A stretch of 64,000 nucleotides of DNA from positions 2,496,134 through 2,560,133 of the forward strand of contig NZ_OY781884.1 in assembly GCF_963677155.1 (NCBI RefSeq), written 5' to 3'. The notes beneath the pieces were generated by a model. That model was not told where the DNA came from and did no database searches. It was given only the letters and a program-made list of their open reading frames with translations. The DNA is from an uncultured Draconibacterium sp. (GTDB lineage Bacteria; Bacteroidota; Bacteroidia; Bacteroidales; Prolixibacteraceae). Below, piece by piece: positions 17,509 through 27,027 of this stretch. A program made the translations under genes and the position numbers. Numbering within the stretch: the first letter of the stretch is position 1; every line of letters begins with the position of its first letter.

Positions 17509-19848
17509 ATGCTACACTTTAAACGTATATTAAAGTCAATTTTTAAATACAAAACATCATCCGGATTAACCTTATTAAGCTTGGTAATCGCTTTTACCGG
17601 AATTATTATATTGGCATTGTATGTGTCGTGGGAAAAAAGTTTCGACAAATTTCATGAAAATGCTGATTCTGTTTATCGCTTGGAAACAGCGCTTTATAAC
17701 GATCAGGTTCCGGCAAAAATCGGAAAGATTATCCGTGAGAAAGTGCCGGAAGTCGAAAAGCTTACCCCCTTATGGATATACAGCGGCAAAATTACTACCC
17801 CAAAACTGAATGAAACCAATGATAGCTTTCAGAAATCGGCCATGTTTGCCGAAGAGAGTTTCCTGGATATTTTCACTTTTCCGTTAAAAATAGGTAACAA
17901 GGAAACAGCTTTAAAAGATCCTCATTCGGCTGTGGTCTCCGAATCATTTTCGAAATCACTTTTTGGCGATGTAAATCCTGTTGGCGAAAATATTATCGTG
18001 CAGGATATTCAATATGTGGTTACAGGAGTAATGAAAGATTTTCCAAAAAACTCCTCGTTGCAAACCGATTGTCTGCTTTCGTTTTCTACCTATAAAGAAG
18101 AACCGCAGTACAGTTATTTTGATGAATGGAACGAATGGAGTTTTAATATTTTTTTCAGCCTGGTAGATGGTGCTACTCCCCATTTGGTAATCGAAAAAAT
18201 GAATGAAATAGAGATTGTACAGCAGATAAAGGAAGAGATGAGTAGCCAGCAGGCAGAAAATGGAGAACTGATTATTCTGCGCCCGTTAACCGAGGTGCAT
18301 TTTGTGCCGGGATCGGGAAGCTATGTTAATCCGGTAATCTTAAACGTATTTACTTTACTGATTGTGATTCTGATAATAATGGGAGCCGTAAACTTTATCA
18401 ATTTCGCTACTTCTCAGGCTCCGTTTAGGTCTAAATCACTCTCAATTACCCGCATGCTTGGCGGAAAACGAATGTCGTCGATGGCGCAGATTATTTTTGA
18501 GTCGGTTTTTCTTTCATTGTTTGCAATGACTGTTTCGTTGTTGATTTACTGGGCATTGTTTCAGCGTATCGAATCGTTTTTCAGCATTCAGGGATTAAGC
18601 CTGAATGGCCGTTATTTTTTCCTTTTACTATTTGCCGGTTTTGCCGTTTTGTTTGGAATAATAGCCGGATTTTATCCGGCGCGCTATGTTACTTCGTCGC
18701 CGCTGGCACAAAGTGTTAAAGGAAATGCTCATTTTTCAGGAAAAGGAAAAACAATCCGAAACGCCTTGGTAATTGTTCAGTTTGCTTTTACAATTGGTTT
18801 AATTACCTCGGCCTTTGTTATCGAGAAACAACTGAATTTCTGGCGGAATTTCGATATCGGTATCAACAAAGAACATGTTGTTTATTTAAACACAACCAAC
18901 GATTTACGCGATCATTATCAGGCTTTTGCCGATGAGTTGATGAAAAGCAATGAAATATCGGACTACACGTATACGCAGTTTATTCCCGGACAAGTTTGGA
19001 TGGGGTGGGGAAGAAATGTTGAGGGGCAACAAATTCAAATGAAATGCTGGCCAATCGACGAGCATTTTCTTTCTTTCTTCAACATTCAGGTTGACGAAGG
19101 CAGAGGTTTTAACCCCTGCACCGAATCCGATATTAATACGTTTATCCTGAACGAAAAGGGAAAAGAGACTTTTGGTTGGGATAATTCACTTGAACGCCAG
19201 ATAGATGGTTTTGGCTTTTCAGGACCATTGGTAGGGATTGCCAAAGATTTTAATTTCCTATCGTTGAAAGGCGAAGTTGAGCCGATGATTTTTTGGCGAA
19301 CTAACGAACGAAAAAACAGACTTTTGCTTCGTTTGCAGCCCGGAAATTATACCCAATCCATTGCTTACATTAAAAATACTGCGCAAAAGTTCGATCCTAA
19401 AAATCCGGTGGAAGTGCAATTTCTCGACGATTCGTTAAATGCACTGTACAACAAAGAAGAGAAAATAGCACGTTTTATCGAGTTTGTGGCATTGTGGACC
19501 ATTCTGCTGTCGGTTACCGGATTGCTGGGGTTAATCGTTTTTATAAGCCGCGATAGAATTAAGGAAATTGGTGTGCGAAAAGTAAATGGAGCCACCATTG
19601 CCGAAGTTGTAATATTGCTCAATAAAGACTTCGTAAAGTGGGTACTAATTGCCTTTGTTGTGGCTATTCCTGCGTCCTGGTATGCCATGAGCAAATGGCT
19701 CGAAAACTTCGCCTACAAAACCACACTTAACTGGTGGATATTTGCTTTGGCAGGAGTGCTGGCATTGGGAATTGCCTTACTGACGGTGAGTTGGCAGAGC
19801 TGGCGGGCTGCCACACGGAATCCGGTGGAGGCTTTACGCTATGAGTAA
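17509..19848 (+). CDS. FtsX/MacB-type double permease, array member 4
   Basis: 779 residues from the ATG giving MLHFKRILKSIF. A longer reading frame overlapping member 3 starts at a TTG and its extra residues do not align with any paralogue, so it was rejected. The half-1 coupling loop is strongly altered (RSKSLSITRMLGGKR) and half 2 is canonical (KEIGVRKVNGA from 685). Ectodomain 2 is tryptophan-rich (VWMGWGRN) with VDEGRGF and AKDFNFLSLK. Its tail contains the rare TLNWW variant and shares a 74-base exact DNA tract with member 14, although the bodies differ strongly, which points to gene conversion. Confidence 0.93.
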   Translation: MLHFKRILKSIFKYKTSSGLTLLSLVIAFTGIIILALYVSWEKSFDKFHENADSVYRLETALYNDQVPAKIGKIIREKVPEVEKLTPLWIYSGKITTPKLNETNDSFQKSAMFAEESFLDIFTFPLKIGNKETALKDPHSAVVSESFSKSLFGDVNPVGENIIVQDIQYVVTGVMKDFPKNSSLQTDCLLSFSTYKEEPQYSYFDEWNEWSFNIFFSLVDGATPHLVIEKMNEIEIVQQIKEEMSSQQAENGELIILRPLTEVHFVPGSGSYVNPVILNVFTLLIVILIIMGAVNFINFATSQAPFRSKSLSITRMLGGKRMSSMAQIIFESVFLSLFAMTVSLLIYWALFQRIESFFSIQGLSLNGRYFFLLLFAGFAVLFGIIAGFYPARYVTSSPLAQSVKGNAHFSGKGKTIRNALVIVQFAFTIGLITSAFVIEKQLNFWRNFDIGINKEHVVYLNTTNDLRDHYQAFADELMKSNEISDYTYTQFIPGQVWMGWGRNVEGQQIQMKCWPIDEHFLSFFNIQVDEGRGFNPCTESDINTFILNEKGKETFGWDNSLERQIDGFGFSGPLVGIAKDFNFLSLKGEVEPMIFWRTNERKNRLLLRLQPGNYTQSIAYIKNTAQKFDPKNPVEVQFLDDSLNALYNKEEKIARFIEFVALWTILLSVTGLLGLIVFISRDRIKEIGVRKVNGATIAEVVILLNKDFVKWVLIAFVVAIPASWYAMSKWLENFAYKTTLNWWIFALAGVLALGIALLTVSWQSWRAATRNPVEALRYE
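19702..19775 (+). repeat. 74-base exact tract shared with member 14 (copy A)
   Basis: This stretch in the tail of member 4 is identical to 44114-44187 in member 14, including the unusual asparagine codon of TLNWW and all synonymous positions. Flanking sequence diverges at once on the 5' side. It reads as a conversion or recombination tract. Confidence 0.85.
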
Positions 19849-19867
19849 AAATTAATAACAAACGAAA

Positions 19868-22240
19868 ATGATTAGATACAACTTTAAAACCGCCTACAGA
19901 AACGCTTTGAAAAACAAAAAAATAAGTGTGTTTAATGTTTTTGGCTTAAGTATTGGTCTTGCTTGTACCATTATTCTTCTGTCATGGGTAACCTATGAAT
20001 TTAGTTTTGATAGCTTTTATAAAAATAAGGAAAACATTTACCGGGTAATTTTTGCCGGGGAAGTAAATAAAGAGGAAATTAACGCATGTTGGTCACCACA
20101 AGGGATAGGACCTGAGGCATTGGCTGTAATGCCGGAAGTTAAAAACTTTACCCGAATCAGAAAACAATCCAGAGCACCTTTTAAAGTAGGTGAAAATCAA
20201 TTCTACATTGATGAAGGATTTGCTGCCGATTCAACATTTTTTTCCGTTTTTTCATTGATGTCAAAAATTGGCAATTTATCAAAATCCCTAAACCGAAAAG
20301 ATTTAGTGGTTATTGACGAATATCTTGCTGAGAAATGTTTTGGGAATGATAATCCAATAGGTAAGATTATTGATATTAGCAATCACAATTACACGGTAAG
20401 TGCGGTCATAAAAAATGTACAGGAGAATTCACATCTTCGTTTTCATTATCTTATTCCTGTTTTAAACCTTCCTGAATCATGGCAACAAAACCAATGGAGC
20501 AGCGATAATTGTATTCAGTACCTGTTGTTTAGAAATGGTATTGACAATGCAGAGATCGGGAATAAGCTCACTGCAATGGTTCATGAGAAAAATAATATCT
20601 GGAAACAATTTAATGTTTCTATAAAACTTCAGCCATTAAGTAAAATCCATTTCGATAATACTATTACACACGACACTGCAATAAAAGGGAACATTCAAAA
20701 TGTATATGTACTCGTTTCGGTTGCCTTTTTGATTTTATTAATTGCATGCGTGAACTTCACAAACATGTTTATTTCTACCTCTCTGAAACGTACCCGTTCA
20801 ATCGGTGTGAAAATAGTAGCTGGAGCAACCAGGCAAATGATAATCAAAGAATTTATGTTTGGAGTACTAATATTCGTAGTTGTATCTTTTTTGATTTCTG
20901 TTGTCGTAGCAAAACTTTCCTTACCTTACTTTAATCGCTTATTTGATACTCATCTTGAGATTCAATTTTTAAGGCTCAACTTTTTATTGATTAGTGCATT
21001 CCTGCTTGTGCTCACGCTGTTATTAGCGGGTGTATTTCCCGGGATTTATCTTACAAGGTTCAATCCTGTCACAGTTCTGAAAGCAGGTTCCTCGAAACTT
21101 GCCGGGAAAAAAAGCAGTACTCAACAAGGACTGGTTGTCCTGCAATTCGTAATTGCAACCATCCTGATAGTTTCAGTTATTGTGATGCAAAAGCAGGTTA
21201 GTCTTTTTAGAACAAAACAATTAGGATTTGATAAAGAAAATATAGTTTATGTGCATTCCGTGGGCGAATTCAACAATATTCAAAATCTAAGGCTATTGAA
21301 GGAGCAACTTTTAAAAGATTCAAATATTGAGGGGATTGTTGCCCAAAGCAGTTTACCCAATGTTTTTGAAGTCGGTGGAAATATTTACACCAGCAAGAAT
21401 CCCGATAAGTTAGTACACGGTGAAATGGTTGGAGTAAGCGAAGACTATTTCGATGTAATGAAGATTGACTTTTTAGAAGGGGAACAGGATTTTAATTACT
21501 CGAATGAAGTTATCCTGAACTGCGTAATCAATGAAACTGCTGCCAGACAATTACAACTTAAGCCTCCTTATACCGGACAAACTGTTTTTAGTTACAATCA
21601 GGATAGATATTTAAACATAACTGGCGTAATAAAAGACATCAATACAAAATCTTTGGCCCAGGAAGTAAAACCGTGCTTATATACCAAAGCGAATTTTTAC
21701 ACGGATAATGGTGTAATCCTGTATAGAATTTCGGGCAATTACGAAGCTGCAATCCAATCAATAAGAGATTATTGCACAGAGTATAATGCGACGATTCCTT
21801 TTGAATTTCAATTTTTGGATGAGACTTATAATGGGCTGTACAAAAGTGAAATCAGGACACAGAAAATCCTAAGCTGGTTTTCAATTCTTTCGGTTTTGTT
21901 AACCAGCATGGGCCTGTTGGCTATGGTTTATTTTATAACTGAAAATAAAACCAAAGAAATTGGCATCCGCAAAGTAAATGGCGCAAAAGTTTCGGAAATC
22001 CTTTCAATGTTGAATAAAGACTTTATAAAATGGGTAGCCATAGCCTTCGTAATTGCCTGCCCAATTGCCTGGTATGCCATGAGTAAATGGCTTGAAAACT
22101 TTGCCTACAAAACCACTTTAAGTTGGTGGATTTTTGCATTGACAGGTATATTGGCTTTAGGTATTGCACTATTAACGGTGAGTTGGCAAAGCTGGCGGGC
22201 TGCTACCAGGAATCCGGTTGAAGCACTGAGGTATGAATAA
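19868..22240 (+). CDS. FtsX/MacB-type double permease, array member 5
   Basis: 790 residues, beginning 19 bases after member 4. Ectodomain 1 contains CWSPQGIGPEAL and ADSTFFSVFSL. The half-1 coupling loop is RTRSIGVKIVAGATRQ and half 2 KEIGIRKVNGA from 696. Ectodomain 2 has FLEGEQDF and an IKDINTKSL motif in place of KDFNFxSLH. Member 18 has the similar VKNANTKSL, and both have MFISTS after TM2, so the two form a subfamily separated by 29 kb. Its C-terminal module start shares a 44-base exact DNA run with member 6. Confidence 0.94.
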   Translation: MIRYNFKTAYRNALKNKKISVFNVFGLSIGLACTIILLSWVTYEFSFDSFYKNKENIYRVIFAGEVNKEEINACWSPQGIGPEALAVMPEVKNFTRIRKQSRAPFKVGENQFYIDEGFAADSTFFSVFSLMSKIGNLSKSLNRKDLVVIDEYLAEKCFGNDNPIGKIIDISNHNYTVSAVIKNVQENSHLRFHYLIPVLNLPESWQQNQWSSDNCIQYLLFRNGIDNAEIGNKLTAMVHEKNNIWKQFNVSIKLQPLSKIHFDNTITHDTAIKGNIQNVYVLVSVAFLILLIACVNFTNMFISTSLKRTRSIGVKIVAGATRQMIIKEFMFGVLIFVVVSFLISVVVAKLSLPYFNRLFDTHLEIQFLRLNFLLISAFLLVLTLLLAGVFPGIYLTRFNPVTVLKAGSSKLAGKKSSTQQGLVVLQFVIATILIVSVIVMQKQVSLFRTKQLGFDKENIVYVHSVGEFNNIQNLRLLKEQLLKDSNIEGIVAQSSLPNVFEVGGNIYTSKNPDKLVHGEMVGVSEDYFDVMKIDFLEGEQDFNYSNEVILNCVINETAARQLQLKPPYTGQTVFSYNQDRYLNITGVIKDINTKSLAQEVKPCLYTKANFYTDNGVILYRISGNYEAAIQSIRDYCTEYNATIPFEFQFLDETYNGLYKSEIRTQKILSWFSILSVLLTSMGLLAMVYFITENKTKEIGIRKVNGAKVSEILSMLNKDFIKWVAIAFVIACPIAWYAMSKWLENFAYKTTLSWWIFALTGILALGIALLTVSWQSWRAATRNPVEALRYE
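21995..22038 (+). repeat. 44-base exact tract shared with member 6 (copy A)
   Basis: It is identical to 24358-24401 in the next gene and encodes the EILSMLNKDFIKWVA part of the C-terminal module. Both flanks carry several synonymous differences, so the block is a local identity island. Confidence 0.8.
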
Positions 22241-22257
22241 TCTAATATAATCTAACA

Positions 22258-24603
22258 ATGAAAAACATATTAAAACCAATAGTCAGAAATTTTATTCGCA
22301 AACCAGCGATAAATTTGATAAATTTATTGGGCTTAGCCATCAGTTTGGTGTTTGTTATCATTCTGTCGGTTTATTGCTACAGCGAATTAAGCACCGACAC
22401 GCAACACGCTAACTTCGACCGCACTTATCTTATTGGTAAACCCGGAGCAGGGACTAATACTCCGGCAATATTAAAACCTCATCTCGATTCGGATATCCCC
22501 GGAATAGAGGCATCTATAAGAATAGGCAATGCGTGGAATACTCCTGTTTTACAAGCAGAAGATGGAGAACCTATTACTTCTGATATGGTTTTTTCTGATC
22601 CCGGTTTTTTTAGTTTTTTCAAGTATAACTGTATCGAAGGAGATGCTGCCACGGCACTTAATAATCCGATGTCGGTTGTTATTACAGAAACGCTGGCGAA
22701 TAAGCTTTTTGGTCAACAACCCGCTATTGGCAAAACGATAAAGTACAACAATGATAAACTATTAACAGTGTCGGCAGTTGTTGAAGAATCAGTTGAAAAT
22801 ACCTTTCTCAATATTAGTGCAGTTACCTCTATTGAAACAAGAAAGATAGTTCAACCCAGCGAAGATGAATATAAAGAATGGGGATGGTCTAATTTTCAAA
22901 CGTTTGTACGCTTAAACGAAAATGCCAATCCCGACCAGACAGCCGAAACTATTTTCGCTATTTTCCCCAAAGACTTTCAGCAATGGGTTGAATATATTCA
23001 TTTGATACCATTGAAAGATGTTTATTTCTCTAACCTACAAACTTCCGGTGCACATCACATCCGTCAGGGTAGCAAAAGCAAAGCATTAATACTGCTGTTT
23101 GTAGCCGGTCTTATTCTGATTATTGCATTGGTAAATTTTATCAACATCACCTCATCGCAATGGATGGAACGCCTCAAACAAACCGGCGTTTTGAAAGTAA
23201 TAGGAGCTACACGAACAAACATTTTCAGAAAAGTATTGGGCGAAACGTTTCTGTTTTTTATTGCTGCCGTAATTCTGGCTCTTGCGATAATGGTTGTTGT
23301 TACCCCAATTGTTATAAATTACACAGGCATTCAGTTCAGCTTGAAGTCAATTTCCAGTCCGGCACTTTTAGGTATTGTTCTTACAGCTACCTTGCTCTTT
23401 AGTTTGGTATTAAGCCTGATTCCCGGGGTACGTATTTCGTCCTCAAAGGCTGTCGATAATTTAAAAAAATCAGTCAATCGGAACAATAAAAAATCGTATT
23501 TGCAAAACGGGTTAATTACCCTTCAGTATGTTATTTCTATTGTGTTGATTGCATTTACAACGCTTATTTTTAAACAAGTAGAATACGGAAGCAACAATCT
23601 TGTCTTTAACCAAAACAATACCGTTGCCATTAAACTCACTCAGCAACTCGATAAAAATATTGTTGGAGAAGAGTTGAAAAAAATACCGGAATTGCAGAAT
23701 GTGTCCTTCACTCAGTTTTATCCCGGCAAAGAGCTTTCGGTCTGGGGGACAGATATATACCTGGATGGGAAACCACAGGAGGTCTATTTTTCGAATTTCA
23801 GTGCCGATGCCGAATTTTTTTCAATTATGAATCTGGAAATGCTGAGAGGACAACTCTACTCCGATGATTTATCCACCGACAAAAACAAGGTGATTGTGAA
23901 CGAGACTTTTCTGAAGCAATTTAATATCGACAATCCTATTGGTAGTAATTTTTATATGAGTAATAGAAAATACGAAATTGTTGGTGTAGTAAAAGATTTC
24001 AATTTCGAGTCGGTTGAAAAACCAATTGGACCATTGGCAATTATCAATCAAGGCTATGCGGCATATTGTTTAGCAACACTTTCGTCAAACAATTTTAAAA
24101 CGCTTTCGGCTACACTAAACAAAATCAATACTATTACAGCAGAACTATCGCCTGAATTTCCGGTAGAAGTGAGTTTCCTTGATGCAGCTGTTCAAAATAT
24201 GTACGAATCTGAAGTTCGGTTTCGCCGTACATTTTCGTTATTCTCGATAAGTGCCATTATTATTTGTGCAATGGGCATTCTGGCCATGTCAATCTTTGCA
24301 GCTCAACATCGCATAAAAGAAATCGGAATCCGTAAAGTCAACGGAGCCAAAGTATCAGAAATCCTTTCAATGTTGAATAAAGACTTTATAAAATGGGTAG
24401 CTATTGCCTTTGTAATTGCCACCCCCATTGCATATTATGCCATGAATAAATGGCTCGAAAATTTCGCCTACAAAACCGCTTTAAGTTGGTGGATTTTTGC
24501 GCTGGCCGGGTTATTGGCGTCGGGTATTGCCTTACTGACGGTGAGTTGGCAAAGTTGGAGGGCTGCTACGCGGAACCCGGTGGAGGCGTTGCGGTATGAA
24601 TAA
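22258..24603 (+). CDS. FtsX/MacB-type double permease, array member 6
   Basis: 781 residues, 17 bases after member 5. TM1 (about 20-42, ISLVFVIILSVYCY) leads into an ectodomain 1 with FSDPGFFSFFKYN and PAIGKTI motifs. The half-1 coupling loop is RLKQTGVLKVIGATRTN and the half-2 loop KEIGIRKVNGA from 687. Ectodomain 2 has a proline- and tryptophan-containing entrance, FYPGKELSVWG, resembling that of member 4, then MLRGQLY and VKDFNFESVE. The tail is standard except for TALSWW and a serine in LASGIALL. Confidence 0.94.
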   Translation: MKNILKPIVRNFIRKPAINLINLLGLAISLVFVIILSVYCYSELSTDTQHANFDRTYLIGKPGAGTNTPAILKPHLDSDIPGIEASIRIGNAWNTPVLQAEDGEPITSDMVFSDPGFFSFFKYNCIEGDAATALNNPMSVVITETLANKLFGQQPAIGKTIKYNNDKLLTVSAVVEESVENTFLNISAVTSIETRKIVQPSEDEYKEWGWSNFQTFVRLNENANPDQTAETIFAIFPKDFQQWVEYIHLIPLKDVYFSNLQTSGAHHIRQGSKSKALILLFVAGLILIIALVNFINITSSQWMERLKQTGVLKVIGATRTNIFRKVLGETFLFFIAAVILALAIMVVVTPIVINYTGIQFSLKSISSPALLGIVLTATLLFSLVLSLIPGVRISSSKAVDNLKKSVNRNNKKSYLQNGLITLQYVISIVLIAFTTLIFKQVEYGSNNLVFNQNNTVAIKLTQQLDKNIVGEELKKIPELQNVSFTQFYPGKELSVWGTDIYLDGKPQEVYFSNFSADAEFFSIMNLEMLRGQLYSDDLSTDKNKVIVNETFLKQFNIDNPIGSNFYMSNRKYEIVGVVKDFNFESVEKPIGPLAIINQGYAAYCLATLSSNNFKTLSATLNKINTITAELSPEFPVEVSFLDAAVQNMYESEVRFRRTFSLFSISAIIICAMGILAMSIFAAQHRIKEIGIRKVNGAKVSEILSMLNKDFIKWVAIAFVIATPIAYYAMNKWLENFAYKTALSWWIFALAGLLASGIALLTVSWQSWRAATRNPVEALRYE
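24358..24401 (+). repeat. 44-base exact tract shared with member 5 (copy B)
   Basis: Identical to 21995-22038. The preceding and following codons use different synonymous bases, which favours local conversion over whole-gene recent duplication. Confidence 0.8.
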
Positions 24604-24620
24604 ACCTGAAAGACAGAAAA

Positions 24621-27008
24621 ATGAAAACACTAAAAATCATCCTACGCGGATTCAGAAAAAACAGTAGATTGAACCTGCTGAATATCTTGTCGATGGCAAT
24701 AGGTATGGCAGTAGCAATTATTGTTTTGGGCCATGTTTATCAGGAATTTACCTATGATTCTCAATATCAAAATTCCAGTCGGGTGTACCGTGTTTTAACT
24801 CAAAATGATAAAAATGAATTATCGGGAGCAGCAACTTACGGGCCGTTAGCAAAGAGTTTAAAGTCTGATTTCCCTGAAGTTACGGATGCCTCCAGGGTAA
24901 GTTTCTACTGGGGTTACCTGGCGCTCACTGCAGGTGATAAAATGTTTAATGAGAATCGAACCATTTTTGCCGATCCAAACTTTTTCACCCTGTTTTCATT
25001 TCCTCTGGAAAAAGGCGATGCGGCAAATTGCCTGAGTTCGCCAAATTCTGTTGTTTTATCGGGAAGTGCAGCCAAAAAATATTTTGGTGAAAAGGACCCG
25101 GTGGGGGAACAGATAAAAATCGGCAAAGACAGATTATTTACTGTTCAGGGTGTTTCTAGTGATTTTCCGAGGAATTCCAATTTTCGTGGCGATATCCTTT
25201 TACCCCTGGAAAGTATCTCAAAACTAACCCAGGTTTGGATCGAACCTTCCTGGAATTATCCATCCGATATTCATACATTTATTCTGGCCGAAAACCAAAT
25301 TGATGAGGAAGCCATTTCAACAAAAATATCAACTTACCTAACGACACATGTGACAGAAAATCCCGAGAAACTGGTGTTACAACCGTTAAAAAAGTTACAC
25401 ACTGAAATGCAAACCGGCTGGGAATCGGTGCCGCAGGCAAATAAAAGTTACCTATATCTTTTGGCCATTGTTGCCTTGATTATACTTTCTATGTCGGCAG
25501 TAAATTTTCTTCTGCTCCACATTGGAACCGCATCGCAACGAGCTATTAATACGGGAGTCAAAAAAGTTTGCGGGGCTTCAAAATCAATTATTTTCGGCGA
25601 TCAAATTCGCGAGATATTATCTTATATCTCAATAAGCGTGGCGATTTCACTAATTTTAGTTTATCTGTATAATTCTATTGTTACAATCAGGTTTTCATTT
25701 CTTCCAGCTGTAAAAGAATTTGATTTTACACTTTTACTCTTTTTGACAGGAGTAATTTTTGTTTTTGCAATTTTAACTTCGATTGTTCCTGCCGTAATAA
25801 TTTCAGGACAAAAAACAGTACGTATTTTTAAGGCAGATCAACAATCGCTGCACAAACAACCGAAAATGGTAAATGTCCTTATTGTTGAACAATTTACCAT
25901 CAGTGTGGTGCTGTTGGCGGTTACCTCTTTATTTTATAAACAGGTTCATTTTCTGGAAAAACACAGCCCGGGATTCGCCAGGGAGGAATTAATAACCATT
26001 CCTTTGAATATGTCGGTTGACGAAGGATTAAACGGGAATAAATTTGATGCTTTTGCACAGGAACTAAAAAAATTGCAGGGGATAAAAAATGCAACACTCG
26101 CTTTTTCTTCGCCCTCGAATGTACAAACATCAGCCGATGGTTTTCGTTGTGACGGAATGCCCGAAGGAGAAACTGTTAGCATGCAATGGAACTCGGTTTA
26201 TTACGATTATTTTGAAACGCTAGGTGTTAAAATGGTGGAGGGGCGTGGATTTAATCGCGACTTCAAAAACGACCTGATTGATTACGGCACCCAAAGAAAA
26301 TGTGCCTATGTGATCAATCAAAAAGCGGCTGATGAGATGGGGATTGATAATCCTATTGGGAAAACATTATATGCTTATCAGGAAGGTACGATTGTTGGCA
26401 TTGTGGAAAATTTCAACTTTAAGTCGCTGCACAGTGAAATAACTCCCATGTGTTTTAATATGAATCCGTTTTACTACAATGAAATTATTGTAAGAATGAA
26501 TCCCGGAGTACCGGCAGTGCCGGATCAGATAAAAACATTGTGGGAAGAATTTGTACCTGAATATCCTTTTGAATATAGTTTTGTAAACGACCAACTCAAC
26601 CAAATGTACGAATCGGAAAGTAAACTGACTGCCAGTTTAAATGTATTTGCAGGCATTGGAATTCTGATCGCCTGCATGGGTTTGCTTGCTCTTTCTATTT
26701 TGGCTATGCAAAAACGAACCAAGGAAATTGGTATCAGAAAAGTAAACGGCGCCAAAGTTTCAGAAGTAATGATGCTAATAAACAAAGACTTTGTGATGAG
26801 AGTGGTTATTGCCTTTGTAATTGCCACGCCCATTGCATACTACGCTATGAATAAATGGCTCGAAAACTTTGCATATAAAACCACTTTAAGCTGGTGGATT
26901 TTTGCATTGGCAGGTTTGCTGGCACTGGGAATTGCCCTGTTAACTGTTAGCTGGCAGAGCTGGAGAGCGGCTACGCGAAATCCGGTAGAGGCATTACGAT
27001 ATGAATAA
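24621..27008 (+). CDS. FtsX/MacB-type double permease, array member 7
   Basis: 795 residues, 17 bases after member 6. The half-1 coupling loop is RAINTGVKKVCGASKS and half 2 KEIGIRKVNGA from 701. Ectodomain 2 is slightly longer than average, with FRCDGMPEGETVSMQW, MVEGRGF and VENFNFKSLH. Within the C-terminal module the normally aromatic KWV is replaced by MRV (NKDFVMRVVIAF), the only such change in the array. The remainder through WQSWRAATRNPVEALRYE is standard. Confidence 0.94.
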   Translation: MKTLKIILRGFRKNSRLNLLNILSMAIGMAVAIIVLGHVYQEFTYDSQYQNSSRVYRVLTQNDKNELSGAATYGPLAKSLKSDFPEVTDASRVSFYWGYLALTAGDKMFNENRTIFADPNFFTLFSFPLEKGDAANCLSSPNSVVLSGSAAKKYFGEKDPVGEQIKIGKDRLFTVQGVSSDFPRNSNFRGDILLPLESISKLTQVWIEPSWNYPSDIHTFILAENQIDEEAISTKISTYLTTHVTENPEKLVLQPLKKLHTEMQTGWESVPQANKSYLYLLAIVALIILSMSAVNFLLLHIGTASQRAINTGVKKVCGASKSIIFGDQIREILSYISISVAISLILVYLYNSIVTIRFSFLPAVKEFDFTLLLFLTGVIFVFAILTSIVPAVIISGQKTVRIFKADQQSLHKQPKMVNVLIVEQFTISVVLLAVTSLFYKQVHFLEKHSPGFAREELITIPLNMSVDEGLNGNKFDAFAQELKKLQGIKNATLAFSSPSNVQTSADGFRCDGMPEGETVSMQWNSVYYDYFETLGVKMVEGRGFNRDFKNDLIDYGTQRKCAYVINQKAADEMGIDNPIGKTLYAYQEGTIVGIVENFNFKSLHSEITPMCFNMNPFYYNEIIVRMNPGVPAVPDQIKTLWEEFVPEYPFEYSFVNDQLNQMYESESKLTASLNVFAGIGILIACMGLLALSILAMQKRTKEIGIRKVNGAKVSEVMMLINKDFVMRVVIAFVIATPIAYYAMNKWLENFAYKTTLSWWIFALAGLLALGIALLTVSWQSWRAATRNPVEALRYE

Positions 27009-27027
27009 TTGAAATTTGAAATAGAAC

